From NCBI GenBank assembly GCA_021325675.1, contig JAJTCM010000003.1, forward strand, positions 310,001-374,000: a stretch of DNA of 64,000 nucleotides, given 5' to 3'. Under the pieces are notes generated by a model that was given only the letters and a program-made list of their open reading frames with translations, was not told where the DNA came from and searched no databases. Shown piece after piece: positions 42,000 through 51,418 of this stretch; position 1 is the stretch's first letter; each line of letters starts with the position of its first letter. Made by a program: the position numbers and the translations under genes. Source of the stretch: Crocinitomicaceae bacterium. Its GTDB lineage: Bacteria > Bacteroidota > Bacteroidia > Flavobacteriales_D > Crocinitomicaceae.

Positions 42000-43403
42000 T
42001 TATTTAAGCGCAGACCAATCGGCGTAAATGAATTTTCCGGCGTCTTTTTGGGGAAATTGCGGCTCGAAGCGAACGCCTGCTACATCGTGGTAAACACGGG
42101 ATAAAGTGAGCATCCATTCATCGGCGCGGTAACCGACATAGATCAAATGGAAAGCATCCAGGTTCGTTTTGGCGGCCTTGTAATATAAATCGCGGCGAAT
42201 GCCTTTGCAGAAAGCTTCAAAGCCGGCTTCGAGGTTTTTGTATTTGCGGTTTCTTTTGCCGGGCATCGCTTCGTAAACAGGCAATCCTTTGACCATCAGT
42301 TTGTTTTGCCAGTGGTAAGCCATCGGGTTATTGAACCAGCGCGGAAAGGAAACTGTTCCGAAGCCGCTTTCGGAAATCATAATGGAAGCCAGGAACAAGG
42401 GATTTACGTTGTTGCGCCTGCACACGTTGATCATCAGCTCAGCCATTTCCTGCGGGCCAATAATTTCCTGTTCGTCGACCTTCATCCTGAAATTGATGCA
42501 ATCCGGGAAATTATCTGCCAGGAAAGCGGTTAAACGCCATTTGAAATCTTCGCCGTAAAAATCCGACAGCGCTGTTTTTTGAAGTGAAACGTAGCCTTTG
42601 TAAAACGCATAGGCGGCCAGCGTATCTCTTTTGATTTCCGCAGGTGAGCCGTTTACCGGCCTTACACAGCGAAAACCGATGTCGTAATTGTAAGATCCGG
42701 GCGAACACTGCGAACCGTAGGCTGAAGACAGGTAAACGGAATCAATAGCGCCCCAGCTTCCGCCCCGTAGACGCATTGTCCGGTTGGCACGGTTCCAGTC
42801 GCTGCACCAATGCCAGTTGTTGCCGCAGATGTTGTATAAACCGAACTCATTTTTGTACTGCGATTTTACCGGTGCGAGCCTCCACCACTCCGTTTGCTGG
42901 TGGCCGCGATCGGAATCCATGTTGGTGAGCGCTTCGTTGAACACCTTCCCCCAGGGATAAGAATTGCCCATTTTGCCCGCCAGTGCGGCATACGTGAATT
43001 CGGAACTGAGCGGCAGGCGGTAGCCGGAAACACCTGGTTTCAGCCTGTAAACGGGATAGCCCCAGTAATCTGTTTCCGCAGTTATTTCGTAAGCCGTTTC
43101 AAGCCCTTCGCATACGCTGCGCCAGTTGCAGTAATCCACCGCATGGTGCCAGGAAACACCGGTTACGGGCTGATCGGGCTTGTGGTACGAATCGTAATAC
43201 CAATAAGCATTTTTCATTCCGCCGGCACGTACATAAATTTCAAAATCCGTGTAAGTTACCGGTGTTTCGTCCATCCAGATATCAGCTTGCGCCGAATCAC
43301 GAAAATGCACAAGACGAAGCGGTTTCAGTCCGTCATTTTGCTGTGAAAATCCTGTAAAGGCCAGCAAAAGAGAAACTGCTACGCGGATTGTTCTGATATT
43401 CAT
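42000..43403 (-). CDS. SUMF1-type (formylglycine-generating-enzyme-like) domain fused to glucosaminidase
   Basis: 467 residues with a signal peptide (MNIRTIRVAVSLLLAFTGFS). Residues of about 30-255 are an FGE-sulfatase/SUMF1 domain: 'DETPVTYTDFEIYV', 'QPVTGVSWHHAVDYCNW', 'YRLPLSSEFTYAAL', 'NICGNNWHWCSDW' and 'RLRGGSWGAID' with 'IGFRCVR'. Residues of about 330-455 are a glucosaminidase-type (LYZ2-like) peptidoglycan hydrolase with 'PLFLASIMISESGFG' and 'YKNLEAGFEAFCKGI'. The first domain probably serves as a binding fold, and the second cuts cell-wall glycan. The fusion is uncommon; secretion to the periplasm is inferred. Confidence 0.85.
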   Translation of the reverse strand: MNIRTIRVAVSLLLAFTGFSQQNDGLKPLRLVHFRDSAQADIWMDETPVTYTDFEIYVRAGGMKNAYWYYDSYHKPDQPVTGVSWHHAVDYCNWRSVCEGLETAYEITAETDYWGYPVYRLKPGVSGYRLPLSSEFTYAALAGKMGNSYPWGKVFNEALTNMDSDRGHQQTEWWRLAPVKSQYKNEFGLYNICGNNWHWCSDWNRANRTMRLRGGSWGAIDSVYLSSAYGSQCSPGSYNYDIGFRCVRPVNGSPAEIKRDTLAAYAFYKGYVSLQKTALSDFYGEDFKWRLTAFLADNFPDCINFRMKVDEQEIIGPQEMAELMINVCRRNNVNPLFLASIMISESGFGTVSFPRWFNNPMAYHWQNKLMVKGLPVYEAMPGKRNRKYKNLEAGFEAFCKGIRRDLYYKAAKTNLDAFHLIYVGYRADEWMLTLSRVYHDVAGVRFEPQFPQKDAGKFIYADWSALK

Positions 43404-43489
43404 CGCTTATTTATTTGTCCGACCGGGTTGTATCCGTCATTTTACTGTTGATCCTGCCATTTTGTTTCACAGGGCAGGCATTTTCTCTT

Positions 43490-44743
43490 TCATGAAGCCT
43501 GAAGAAAATCAGCGTTCTTCTTTATAGGCAATTGAATGGTAAATGTCGTTCCTTCGCCTTCCACGCTCACAAAATCAATCGTTCCGCTGAGCAGCTCCAT
43601 ATAATGGCTGACAATATTCATCCCCAGCCCTATTCCCTGGATTTCCGTCGTATTCGATGCCCTGAAAAATTTACTAAACATTTGTTGATGCTGGTCTTGC
43701 GGAATTCCTATACCGTGGTCCTCCACCGCGATTATAATTTCCCCGTTTGCTGACCGGGCCCTCAGCTCGATGTCTTTATGAGAATACTTGATGGCATTGG
43801 AAAGTAAATTGATCAGGATGTTCTTCAGGATTTTTTTATCCAGGAAAATCTCCGCTTCTCCCTCAAAGCTATAGCGAATGCCCTGACCGTTTTTTTTAAT
43901 TCCCTCAAACTCGTCCACCAGGTCCTGAAGAAAACTGTCCAGGTCGAACATTTCATTTTTAATCTCCATCTTTCCTTCTTCCAGCTTTTCCAGTACCAGG
44001 AAGTCATTCAACAGGCCGGTCAGGTTATTGACAGATGAACGGATTCGTTCGAAGTGCTTTTCGCTTTTTTCGGGCTGGTTGGTCTCAATATATTTTTCTA
44101 CCAGCAGGGTACTGGAAAGAATCGTTGTCAGCGGGGTACGGAACTCATGGGAAGCCATGGAAACAAGGGCGCTTTTCATCTTATTCAGCTTTTTTTCCCT
44201 GGTGAGCGATTCGGCCAGTTCCGCAGCTTCCTGCTTCAGCTTGTTTATCAGCTTTACATTCTCAATCGAACAGGATACAGCGTCAGCTAAAGCCCGGACC
44301 CAGGTCAGCTTCTCTTTCGAAGGCGCATGAGGCTTCGCCCAGTAATTGCCAATAGCTGCAATGGAATCCTCCCTCCGGACAGGAACTGACATCATGCTTT
44401 TCACAAAAGTTCCCTGATAGTCCTCAGGACTGATCCGTTCATCCTGGTAAATATCTTCAATCATTACAGGCTCACTGTTAAGCATAGCCCATCCGTCTAC
44501 CGAGTTTTGCAGGGTGAAATAGCTTCCTTTCCATAACGGACTGACGGCATCTTCATTCATAAAATAACATTGGTTTTCTTCCCTGAGAACGAAGGCAGCA
44601 CCTTCCGCGCCGGTCAGTTTCCTCGCTGCGGTACAAGCTATACGGGCAATTGATTCCAAATCTTTTGCAAGATATAATTCCTGCACGGCACACATAAACA
44701 CCTCCATGTGTACCAGGTCAAATTTTGTGTCAGCGGTTTTCAT
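43490..44743 (-). CDS. GAF-domain sensor histidine kinase
   Basis: 417 residues, soluble. A GAF domain (about 20-165) with 'KLTGAEGAAFVLRE' and 'SMMSVPVR' precedes a short coiled coil, the HisKA dimerisation domain with the phospho-acceptor in 'SMASHEFRTPLTTILSS', and the HATPase domain with N, G1 and G2 boxes ('INLLSNAIKYS', 'VEDHGIGIP', 'GIGLGMNIVSHY'). No membrane segment. It lies downstream of DUF1801 but after a terminator, so it is probably expressed separately. No cognate response regulator is adjacent; the REC domains encoded upstream are candidates. Confidence 0.94.
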   Translation of the reverse strand: MKTADTKFDLVHMEVFMCAVQELYLAKDLESIARIACTAARKLTGAEGAAFVLREENQCYFMNEDAVSPLWKGSYFTLQNSVDGWAMLNSEPVMIEDIYQDERISPEDYQGTFVKSMMSVPVRREDSIAAIGNYWAKPHAPSKEKLTWVRALADAVSCSIENVKLINKLKQEAAELAESLTREKKLNKMKSALVSMASHEFRTPLTTILSSTLLVEKYIETNQPEKSEKHFERIRSSVNNLTGLLNDFLVLEKLEEGKMEIKNEMFDLDSFLQDLVDEFEGIKKNGQGIRYSFEGEAEIFLDKKILKNILINLLSNAIKYSHKDIELRARSANGEIIIAVEDHGIGIPQDQHQQMFSKFFRASNTTEIQGIGLGMNIVSHYMELLSGTIDFVSVEGEGTTFTIQLPIKKNADFLQAS

Positions 44744-44841
44744 GTTTTAGTTTTAGGTTTCCAAATTTAGAAAAAAAAAAATAGGAATAACAGAAGCTTA
44801 ATAAATTAGACAAATGGTTAATTTTATCACATAAATAATAT

Positions 44842-44880
44842 AAAAAAAACGCCGAGACGCATCATTTAACACCTCAGCAT
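44842..44880 (-). terminator. Intrinsic terminator after the DUF1801 gene
   Basis: On the minus strand GCTGAG pairs with CTCGGC (6 bp, one G-T pair) around a 16-nt loop, followed by GTTTTTTTT. It closes the minus-strand unit that includes the signalling genes and DUF1801. Confidence 0.7.
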
Positions 44881-44930
44881 CATTTGAGCTACCTTACTAT
44901 TTAACGAAATTTTTAAGAAATGACGAACAA

Positions 44931-45356
44931 TTAAGCCATTCGTTTGTATTTGCCCTCCACAAAAGTAACCGATTCGTTTGCCAGCTCCGCGATTACTGCT
45001 TCATTCACATCGCTGAGCTTTTTGACATAAATACAGCTTTTTCCCATGGTAAACTTTCCGAGCTGAGGCAGGATTTTCCGTGAATGTTCCGTATCAACGT
45101 ATACGTAAAGCGAAATAGCGGCTTTGCGCGGCGAAAAACCGAGCACCGGGGCAGTACCTTCGTGACCGCTGTCATACTTGTAATGATAACTTCCAAAACC
45201 GATAATGCTGGGTCCCCACATTTTGGGCTCGCAGCCGGTAAGCTCCCGCATCAGCTCGATTAAGCGGTAACTGTCTTTGCGTTTCTGCTCGTTGTCGACC
45301 GCAGCGATAAAATCGTTTACGCTTTCAATGGTTTCGTGCGTTTTGTTTTTTGCCAT
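44931..45356 (-). CDS. DUF1801-domain protein
   Basis: 141 residues from ATG 45356 (MAKNKTHETIESVNDFI); the frame extends 52 codons upstream, but that part overlaps the kinase gene and has no protein-like character. The DUF1801/YdhG-like fold is suggested by 'CEPKMWGPSIIGFGSYHYKY', 'VLGFSPRKAAISLYVY' and 'KFTMGKSCIYVKKLSDVN'. Homologues are small soluble proteins of unknown function, often annotated as iron-sulphur or heat-shock related by association. The link to the neighbouring kinases is only positional. Confidence 0.88.
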   Translation of the reverse strand: MAKNKTHETIESVNDFIAAVDNEQKRKDSYRLIELMRELTGCEPKMWGPSIIGFGSYHYKYDSGHEGTAPVLGFSPRKAAISLYVYVDTEHSRKILPQLGKFTMGKSCIYVKKLSDVNEAVIAELANESVTFVEGKYKRMA

Positions 45357-45396
45357 CTTTTTTGGAATGATGAATAGATTCAAAAATAGTAAAAGA

Positions 45397-46596
45397 TCAG
45401 ATTTCAGCTTCGTTCCTGGCTTCGGGATTTTTGGTCTTGCGCGAATGATCCGGTAATTCAAGGATAAACGTTGTACCGACACCTTCTTTGCTGTCAAAAG
45501 AAATCGTGCCACCCATCAGATCTACGTAATGTTTCACGATGTTGAGCCCGAGTCCCGTTCCCTGTACGCCGGACGCGTTGGATGCCCGGAAAAATTTGCC
45601 AAACATTTCCTGCTGCTGTTCCTCCGGGATCCCGATCCCCTGGTCGCGCACAGTCACCTTGATTTTCCCCGGGTTTACCTCCACCGTGAAATCAATGTCT
45701 TTGCCGGAATACTTGATAGCATTCGAAAGCAGGTTGAACATGACGTTCCGCATGATTTTCTTATCCAGCAATACCTGTTCTTCCCCGCTGTAGGAAAAAC
45801 GGATTTCCTGCTCTTCCTTGCACAGCTCGTTGAGCCCTTCCGCAATCTCCTTCAGGAATTCCTGCAAATTAAAGCTGGTGGCATCTGTTTCCATTTTGCC
45901 TTGCTCGAGCTTTTCAATCGAAAGGAAATCGTCCAGGATATCAATCAGCGTCCGAACGGAATATTTAATGCGGTGAAAATGCTTTTCGCGCTTGTCCTGC
46001 TCTTCATCCCCGCTGTATTTTTCTACCAGCGCAATACTGGATAAAATCGTGGTGAGCGGCGTGCGGAATTCATGCGAAGCCATCGAAACAAAAGCGCTTT
46101 TCATAATGTTGAGCTGCTTTTCCCGGTCGAGCGAATCGGCCAGCTCGTTGTTTTTGCTGACCAGGTCTTTGTTTAATTCCGAAAGCGTAATCTCCTGCTG
46201 GTATTTCTCGATGAAAAATTTCACCTTATTGATTAGGATCTCCGGCTGAAAAGGTTTGGTAATAAAGCTGAAAGCCCCTTTTTCATAGCCCTTAAAAACG
46301 TTTAAGTTATCCGTATAGACGGCCGAAATAAAAATAAAGGGCAAATGCATCGTTTTTTCTTCTTCCCTCAAGATCCCCGCCAGCTCAAAACCATCCATAT
46401 CCGGCATTTGAATGTCGAGCAAAGCCAAGGCAAAATCGTGATGCAGGGTCGCTTTTAAGGCTTCATTACCACTGGAAGCTTCCACGAGCTCTATTTCGAG
46501 GTCTTTTAAGACCACTTTCAAAGCAAGCAGGTTTTCCGGCCTGTCATCAACGATCAGTATTTTGGGTTTTTTATTCATAATCTCTATGTTGTCCAT
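45397..46596 (-). CDS. Response-regulator/histidine-kinase hybrid (REC-HK)
   Basis: 399 residues, soluble. An N-terminal receiver domain (about 11-130) has 'ILIVDDRPENLLALK', acceptor D61 in 'LLDIQMPDMDGF' and 'FITKPFQPEILI'. A coiled coil leads to HisKA ('SMASHEFRTPLTTILSS') and HATPase ('NLLSNAIKYSGKDI', 'VRDQGIGIP', 'GTGLGLNIVKHY'). The REC-HK order means that the kinase is probably controlled by phosphoryl input from another kinase, such as the large hybrid kinase directly upstream (5 bp apart). Sequence is very close to the GAF kinase downstream, suggesting duplication of the HK module. Confidence 0.94.
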   Translation of the reverse strand: MDNIEIMNKKPKILIVDDRPENLLALKVVLKDLEIELVEASSGNEALKATLHHDFALALLDIQMPDMDGFELAGILREEEKTMHLPFIFISAVYTDNLNVFKGYEKGAFSFITKPFQPEILINKVKFFIEKYQQEITLSELNKDLVSKNNELADSLDREKQLNIMKSAFVSMASHEFRTPLTTILSSIALVEKYSGDEEQDKREKHFHRIKYSVRTLIDILDDFLSIEKLEQGKMETDATSFNLQEFLKEIAEGLNELCKEEQEIRFSYSGEEQVLLDKKIMRNVMFNLLSNAIKYSGKDIDFTVEVNPGKIKVTVRDQGIGIPEEQQQEMFGKFFRASNASGVQGTGLGLNIVKHYVDLMGGTISFDSKEGVGTTFILELPDHSRKTKNPEARNEAEI

Positions 46597-46601
46597 TCTG
46601 T

Positions 46602-49600
46602 TTACTTACTTAACCACACGCGCATCAAGGTAAGCAAACGATCTACCTCTACCGGTTTCGTAATGTAATCGCTGGCGCCCGCATCGATGCATTTTTGCTT
46701 GTCGTCTTTCATGGCTTTTGCCGTCAGTGAAATAATGGGCAGGTCTTTGTATTTTTTCTGTTTCCTGATTTTTTGCATGGCTTCGTAACCGTCCATTTCA
46801 GGCATCATAATATCCATCAGCACGAGGTCAATCCCTTCATGGGCAGCCAGCATTTCCAGGGCATTTTTGCCGTTGTCAGCTTTAATGATCTCCATTCCCT
46901 GGTCTTTGAGGACTTTGGATAAGGCGAATACATTTCTCATATCGTCGTCCACTAAAAGAATTTTCTTGTTTTGAAACACAGTTTCTTTATCATACAGGTT
47001 CTGGATCATCAATTGTTTGGGCTCGGGCAGATTGCTGATCGTCCTGTGGAGAAAGAGCGCGGTTTCATCCAGCAGCCTGTCTTCTGATTTCACACCTTTT
47101 ATGATGATGCTGTCAGAATATTTTTGCAGCTCGCTGTTCTCTTCCCTTGTGAGCTCCCTTCCCGTATAAATAATAATCGGCGGCATTCCTGCTCCTTTCA
47201 GGGCTTCCAGCTTGTAGATAAAATCGAAGCCGCTCATATCCGGCAAACCGATATCCAGGACAATGCAATCGATGTGGGTATCCTCGCTGATTTTGAGCCC
47301 TTCTTTCCCGGTCCCGGCCTCAAAGCATTTTACATCTCCGTTCCCGATGAGCTTCCGCATGGCTTTTCTCGCATTCGAATCGTCTTCAATGATCAGCAAA
47401 TGCTTCATTTTCCGGTTGATGAATGTTTCGATCCGGGAAAATGCGCTGTCGAGCTCTTTTTTATCGACCGGCTTCATCAGGTATTCGATAGCGCCGCCTT
47501 TTAAAGCATCCATCGTAGGCTCATCCCCTGATATAATATGTACCGGGATATGTCTTACAGCAGGGTTTGCTTTTAGCTCCGCCAGTACCTGGTGACCATT
47601 CATTCCCGGTAAGCCGATGTCCAGCATGATCGCCAGCGGCTTGTATTTCAGGGCGAGCTGCAAGCCGTCTTCCCCGGTTGATGCACACAGGCAGAGGAAA
47701 CCTTTTTTATTGGCCTGCTTCCGGAGGACATACGCAAATTTGAGGTCATCTTCAATAATGAGCACGACCCTGTCTGCCGGCTTAATGGTATCCCTGTCGT
47801 CTTTCACGGAAGGATAATTCAGGTACCTGGCGCTTTCATCAGAAGAAAGCGGCATAACCGGCGCATTTTGTGGTTTTGCAGGCAGGTATTCCGGCTTTTT
47901 TTCATTTTCAGCTTCGGCTCCGGCTTCTATTTTCAAAGGAATGATCAGAGAGAAAACAGCGCCTTCACCCGGCTTGCTTTCCAGGGTAATCCTGCCGCCC
48001 AACAAATTGGCAAGCTCCCGTGAAATGGAGAGCCCGAGTCCCGTGCCGCCGTATTTGCGGGAAGTACCGCCATCGGCCTGCTGGAAAGCTTCAAAAACGG
48101 CATTTTGCTTATCGGGCGCTATCCCGATCCCGGTATCCCTCACGGAAATCATGAGCTTATCATGGGAATGATTTTGAAGCTCAATAGTAACAGTTCCCGT
48201 TTCGGTGAATTTGATGGAATTGGACAAGAGATTTTTCAAAATCTGTTTCAGGCGCTGGGCATCGCTTTGGATCACGTCCGGCAGCCCGTTTCCTAATTTG
48301 CTGTTCAGCTCAAGCCCTTTTTCTTCGGCCTGGTGCCTGAAATCACGCAGCAGCTCGTCGGTGAAATCCCGGAGTGAGATGCGCTCCACGTTCAGGGACA
48401 TTTTCCCGGCCTCGATCTTCGACAGGTCCAGCACTTCATTGATGAGCGTCAAAAGGTCCTGCCCGCTTTTATAAATAATCCCGGCGCTTTCAACCTGGTC
48501 TTCGTCGAGGTTCATTTTTTTGTTTTCGGCCAGGTCTTTGGAAAGGATCAGCAAGCTGTTCAAAGGTGTGCGCAGCTCATGGGACATATTGGCAAGGAAC
48601 TCTGATTTGTATTTGGTACTGATTTCCAGCTGCTTCGTTTTCTCCTCGATATCGCTCCGGGCGGCTTCGACCTCCTTGTTTTTCATTTCGAGCGACTGGG
48701 TTTGCTCTTCCAGCTCTTCGTTGGTCATTTGCAATTCTTCCTGCTGCTGCCTGAGGTTTTGGGTTTGTTCTTCCAGCTCCTCATTCATTTGTTTGAGCTC
48801 TTCCTGCTGGGTCTGCAGCTCTTCCGACTGGCGCTGTGTTTCTTCGAGCAATTCTTTCAGGCGCTCTCTTGACTCGGAAGAGTTGATCCCGATCCCAATA
48901 TTTTCTGAAACCAGCTCGAGAAGCTTCATGTCGGTTTCTGAAAACTCATGCAGGGACCCGATTTCAATCACACCTTTGACCTGACCGGCATAGACGAAAG
49001 GAAATACGAGCATATTTTTGGGCTTTGTATTCCCGAGACTTGAATTTATTTTAAGATAATCGTCCGGAACGTTATTGAGTAAAACAGGCTTTTTATCCAA
49101 AGCAGCCTGACCGGTGATCCCCTGCCCGATCTTAATTGAAGAGCTTGTGTTTTTTGCATCAAAAGCATAGCTTCCAATGAGGTTAAGCCCTTCGTTTTCT
49201 ACCACATAAATAGTACCGATCTGAGCGTTGAGGTAAGTTGTAAGCTGATGGATAATATCGCGCCCCAGCTGGTCGACAGATTTTTCCCCTTGCAGCTCAT
49301 TGTTCAGCTCCCGGTTTCCTGTAAGCAGCCAGTTTTTAGTACCGGTTTCTTCTTCCGCTTTTCTCAGCGCCTTTAAATTGCTCGTAATAATCGCATAAAC
49401 AAAAACAAGAACGATAACAATAAGGACCAGCAAGGAAATAAAAACAAAATTAAAGCTGCGGGTGTCTTTTTCGTTGGATGCTTTTCTTTCTGCAAGCAGC
49501 TTCTTTTCTATTCCCTGCGCAACGGCGACCCTTCTTCTTATTTCATCGTGGATCCGCTTGCCTTCGCCTGATTCAGCCAGCTCTACTGCTTTACTGAAGT

Positions 49601-49994
49601 TCCCTTTCCTGAAATCAATTAATTTTTCCAGGTAAGCTGAGTGCTCATCTATCTTTTCTTCTATTCCATGAATGTTCTTTTGCTGCTCAGGATTGTCCCC
49701 GGTTAGTTTTTTTACTTCCGTGAGATGATCAATTACCCTGATTTTTGAATCGTAGAAAGGTTCGAGAAAGTCTTCATTCCCGGTAATGACATAGCCCCTT
49801 GCACCGGTTTCTGCATCTACCGACGCCATCATCAGCTGGTTGAATTCAAACAGCACCTGGTGTGTGTGGGTTACCCAGGCATTGGAATCTAAAAGCTTTG
49901 CGCTGTTCCTGAAGGAAAAAATAGCAACACCCAAAAGTACAAGTGCACAAGCAATAAACCCGGTTAATATTTTTCTGCTAAGTGTCATTTTCAT
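46602..49994 (-). CDS. CHASE3-GAF hybrid histidine kinase with three receiver domains
   Basis: 1130 residues. TM1 (about 9-27) and TM2 (about 183-204) bound a periplasmic CHASE3 domain ('ASVDAETGARGYVITG'). Inside the cell come a GAF domain (about 240-372), a long coiled coil with repeated 'NEELEEQTQ' heptads (about 372-465), HisKA with H472 in 'ANMSHELRTPLNS', HATPase (about 580-690) and three REC domains with acceptors D792 ('LDIGLPGMNG'), D914 ('LDIGLPDMSG') and D1061 ('MDIMMPEMDG'). It lies directly after cheB. The layout suits a central multi-step phosphorelay hub. The signal is unknown; all phospho-sites are intact. Confidence 0.96.
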   Translation of the reverse strand: MKMTLSRKILTGFIACALVLLGVAIFSFRNSAKLLDSNAWVTHTHQVLFEFNQLMMASVDAETGARGYVITGNEDFLEPFYDSKIRVIDHLTEVKKLTGDNPEQQKNIHGIEEKIDEHSAYLEKLIDFRKGNFSKAVELAESGEGKRIHDEIRRRVAVAQGIEKKLLAERKASNEKDTRSFNFVFISLLVLIVIVLVFVYAIITSNLKALRKAEEETGTKNWLLTGNRELNNELQGEKSVDQLGRDIIHQLTTYLNAQIGTIYVVENEGLNLIGSYAFDAKNTSSSIKIGQGITGQAALDKKPVLLNNVPDDYLKINSSLGNTKPKNMLVFPFVYAGQVKGVIEIGSLHEFSETDMKLLELVSENIGIGINSSESRERLKELLEETQRQSEELQTQQEELKQMNEELEEQTQNLRQQQEELQMTNEELEEQTQSLEMKNKEVEAARSDIEEKTKQLEISTKYKSEFLANMSHELRTPLNSLLILSKDLAENKKMNLDEDQVESAGIIYKSGQDLLTLINEVLDLSKIEAGKMSLNVERISLRDFTDELLRDFRHQAEEKGLELNSKLGNGLPDVIQSDAQRLKQILKNLLSNSIKFTETGTVTIELQNHSHDKLMISVRDTGIGIAPDKQNAVFEAFQQADGGTSRKYGGTGLGLSISRELANLLGGRITLESKPGEGAVFSLIIPLKIEAGAEAENEKKPEYLPAKPQNAPVMPLSSDESARYLNYPSVKDDRDTIKPADRVVLIIEDDLKFAYVLRKQANKKGFLCLCASTGEDGLQLALKYKPLAIMLDIGLPGMNGHQVLAELKANPAVRHIPVHIISGDEPTMDALKGGAIEYLMKPVDKKELDSAFSRIETFINRKMKHLLIIEDDSNARKAMRKLIGNGDVKCFEAGTGKEGLKISEDTHIDCIVLDIGLPDMSGFDFIYKLEALKGAGMPPIIIYTGRELTREENSELQKYSDSIIIKGVKSEDRLLDETALFLHRTISNLPEPKQLMIQNLYDKETVFQNKKILLVDDDMRNVFALSKVLKDQGMEIIKADNGKNALEMLAAHEGIDLVLMDIMMPEMDGYEAMQKIRKQKKYKDLPIISLTAKAMKDDKQKCIDAGASDYITKPVEVDRLLTLMRVWLSK

Positions 49995-50009
49995 GCGTTT
50001 TAATTTATG

Positions 50010-50594
50010 TTAGGAATGGCCTGGTTTGGACAGCTGAACAAGTAAATCACTGATCTTTTCCAGGGACAAAATATGATGGGGCTGCACCAGTTTAACGGCC
50101 GCAGCGGGCATAGAGCGTGTTTCTGCTGTTTCGGGGTCCTGCACAATGGTTAAGCCGCCCAATTCTTTGATGCGTGCCAGGCCTTTCGCGCCGTCGTAAT
50201 TGGCCCCTGTCAGGATTATGCCGATCAGCTTGTCTTTGTATGCTTCGGCTGCCGATTCAAAAAGCACATCGATGGAGGGCCGGGCGTAATTTACCCGTTC
50301 GTCTATCGTCAGTGAAAAAGTTTTGTTTCTCTCGATCAGCAGGTGATAATTGGCCGGAGCGAAGTAAATCACCCCGTTTTCAATCTCTTCTTTTTCATCA
50401 GCTTCTTTTATATGGAGCCGGTTTTTGTCTTCCAGCAACCTGAGCCAGTCGTTATCCGAACGCGCACCGATATGCTGCACGATGATCACCGGAATACTGA
50501 AATCCGCCGGAAGCCCGGAGAACATGATTTTCATCGCGTTCATGCCGCCGGAAGATACCCCGATTACTATTGCGTCATAATGCTTCAGATCCAT
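50010..50594 (-). CDS. cheB: CheB-type protein-glutamate methylesterase (catalytic domain only)
   Basis: 194 residues corresponding to the CheB methylesterase domain alone, without a receiver domain. The Ser-His-Asp triad region is visible: 'VIGVSSGGMNAM' (catalytic Ser), 'VIIVQHIGA' (His) and 'ILTGANYDGAKGL' (Asp). It overlaps cheR by 10 bp and precedes the hybrid kinase. Without chemoreceptors in the window, it may demethylate or deamidate the kinase itself, as suggested for CheB-CheR-kinase fusions. That role is inference. Confidence 0.93.
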   Translation of the reverse strand: MDLKHYDAIVIGVSSGGMNAMKIMFSGLPADFSIPVIIVQHIGARSDNDWLRLLEDKNRLHIKEADEKEEIENGVIYFAPANYHLLIERNKTFSLTIDERVNYARPSIDVLFESAAEAYKDKLIGIILTGANYDGAKGLARIKELGGLTIVQDPETAETRSMPAAAVKLVQPHHILSLEKISDLLVQLSKPGHS

Positions 50595-51418
50595 ACCCTG
50601 TTCTTTTTAAAAATCCGCTGCTTTTTATCCAGCTCGGTATAGAATTCGTACATTTCCGAGAAGCGCAGGCCTTCTTTGGAACCCAGGGCTAAAATACCGC
50701 CATTGGTGAGACTGTCGTAAAAAAGACGCTGCACTTTGTTTTGCAGGTCACGTTCGAAATAGATCAGTACATTCCGGCAAAGAATCAAATGAACTTCTGC
50801 AAATACGCTGTCCGTAACGAGGTTATGATTGGCCCAAACGATGTTTTTCTTCAGGCTTTGGTCCATGATCACATTGTCGTAATGGGACGTGTAATAATCC
50901 GAAAAGGATTTTTTTCCTCCGGACAGCTGGTAATTAAGCGTGTATTCTTTGATCAGGGCGTTGGAAAAAATCCCTTCTTTTGCCTCGTTCAATGCCCGCT
51001 GATTGAAATCGGTGGCATAAATCGTTGTGCGCTCTGCAAGCTCTTCTTCCTTCAGTAAAATTGCCATGGAATAAGCTTCTTCACCAGTTGCACAGCCGGC
51101 ATGCCATATTTTAATAAATGGATATGTTCTCAGGATCGGGATGACATTTTCTCTCAGGGACCTGTAAAAATCGGGATCACGGAACATTTCGGTTACGGTA
51201 ATGGATAAATCCTGTAAAAATTTAGCTGCGAAGGCCTCGTCTTCCAGGATCCGGGACTGCATTTGAGACAATTCTTTAAAACCGGATAACACCATCCTGT
51301 TCGTGATCCTCCGCTGAATGTGAGCGGGTGAATACTGCCTGAAATCGTAGCCATAGGCTTTGTAAACCGCGTCTAACAGTGATGATATCTCAAGTTCCGT
51401 TACGATTCTATTATCCAT
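50585..51418 (-). CDS. cheR: CheR-type protein-glutamate methyltransferase
   Basis: 277 residues. The N-terminal CheR_N helices (1-75) include 'QYSPAHIQRRITNRM'. The SAM-binding domain has 'KIWHAGCATGEEAYSMAILL', 'IYATDFNQRALNEAKEG' and 'LILCRNVLIYFE'. It methylates glutamate residues of receptor-like proteins. It is the first gene of a minus-strand operon cheR-cheB-hybrid kinase-REC kinase. A TATATTTG box lies upstream at 51459-51466 on this strand. Confidence 0.95.
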   Translation of the reverse strand: MDNRIVTELEISSLLDAVYKAYGYDFRQYSPAHIQRRITNRMVLSGFKELSQMQSRILEDEAFAAKFLQDLSITVTEMFRDPDFYRSLRENVIPILRTYPFIKIWHAGCATGEEAYSMAILLKEEELAERTTIYATDFNQRALNEAKEGIFSNALIKEYTLNYQLSGGKKSFSDYYTSHYDNVIMDQSLKKNIVWANHNLVTDSVFAEVHLILCRNVLIYFERDLQNKVQRLFYDSLTNGGILALGSKEGLRFSEMYEFYTELDKKQRIFKKNRVWI

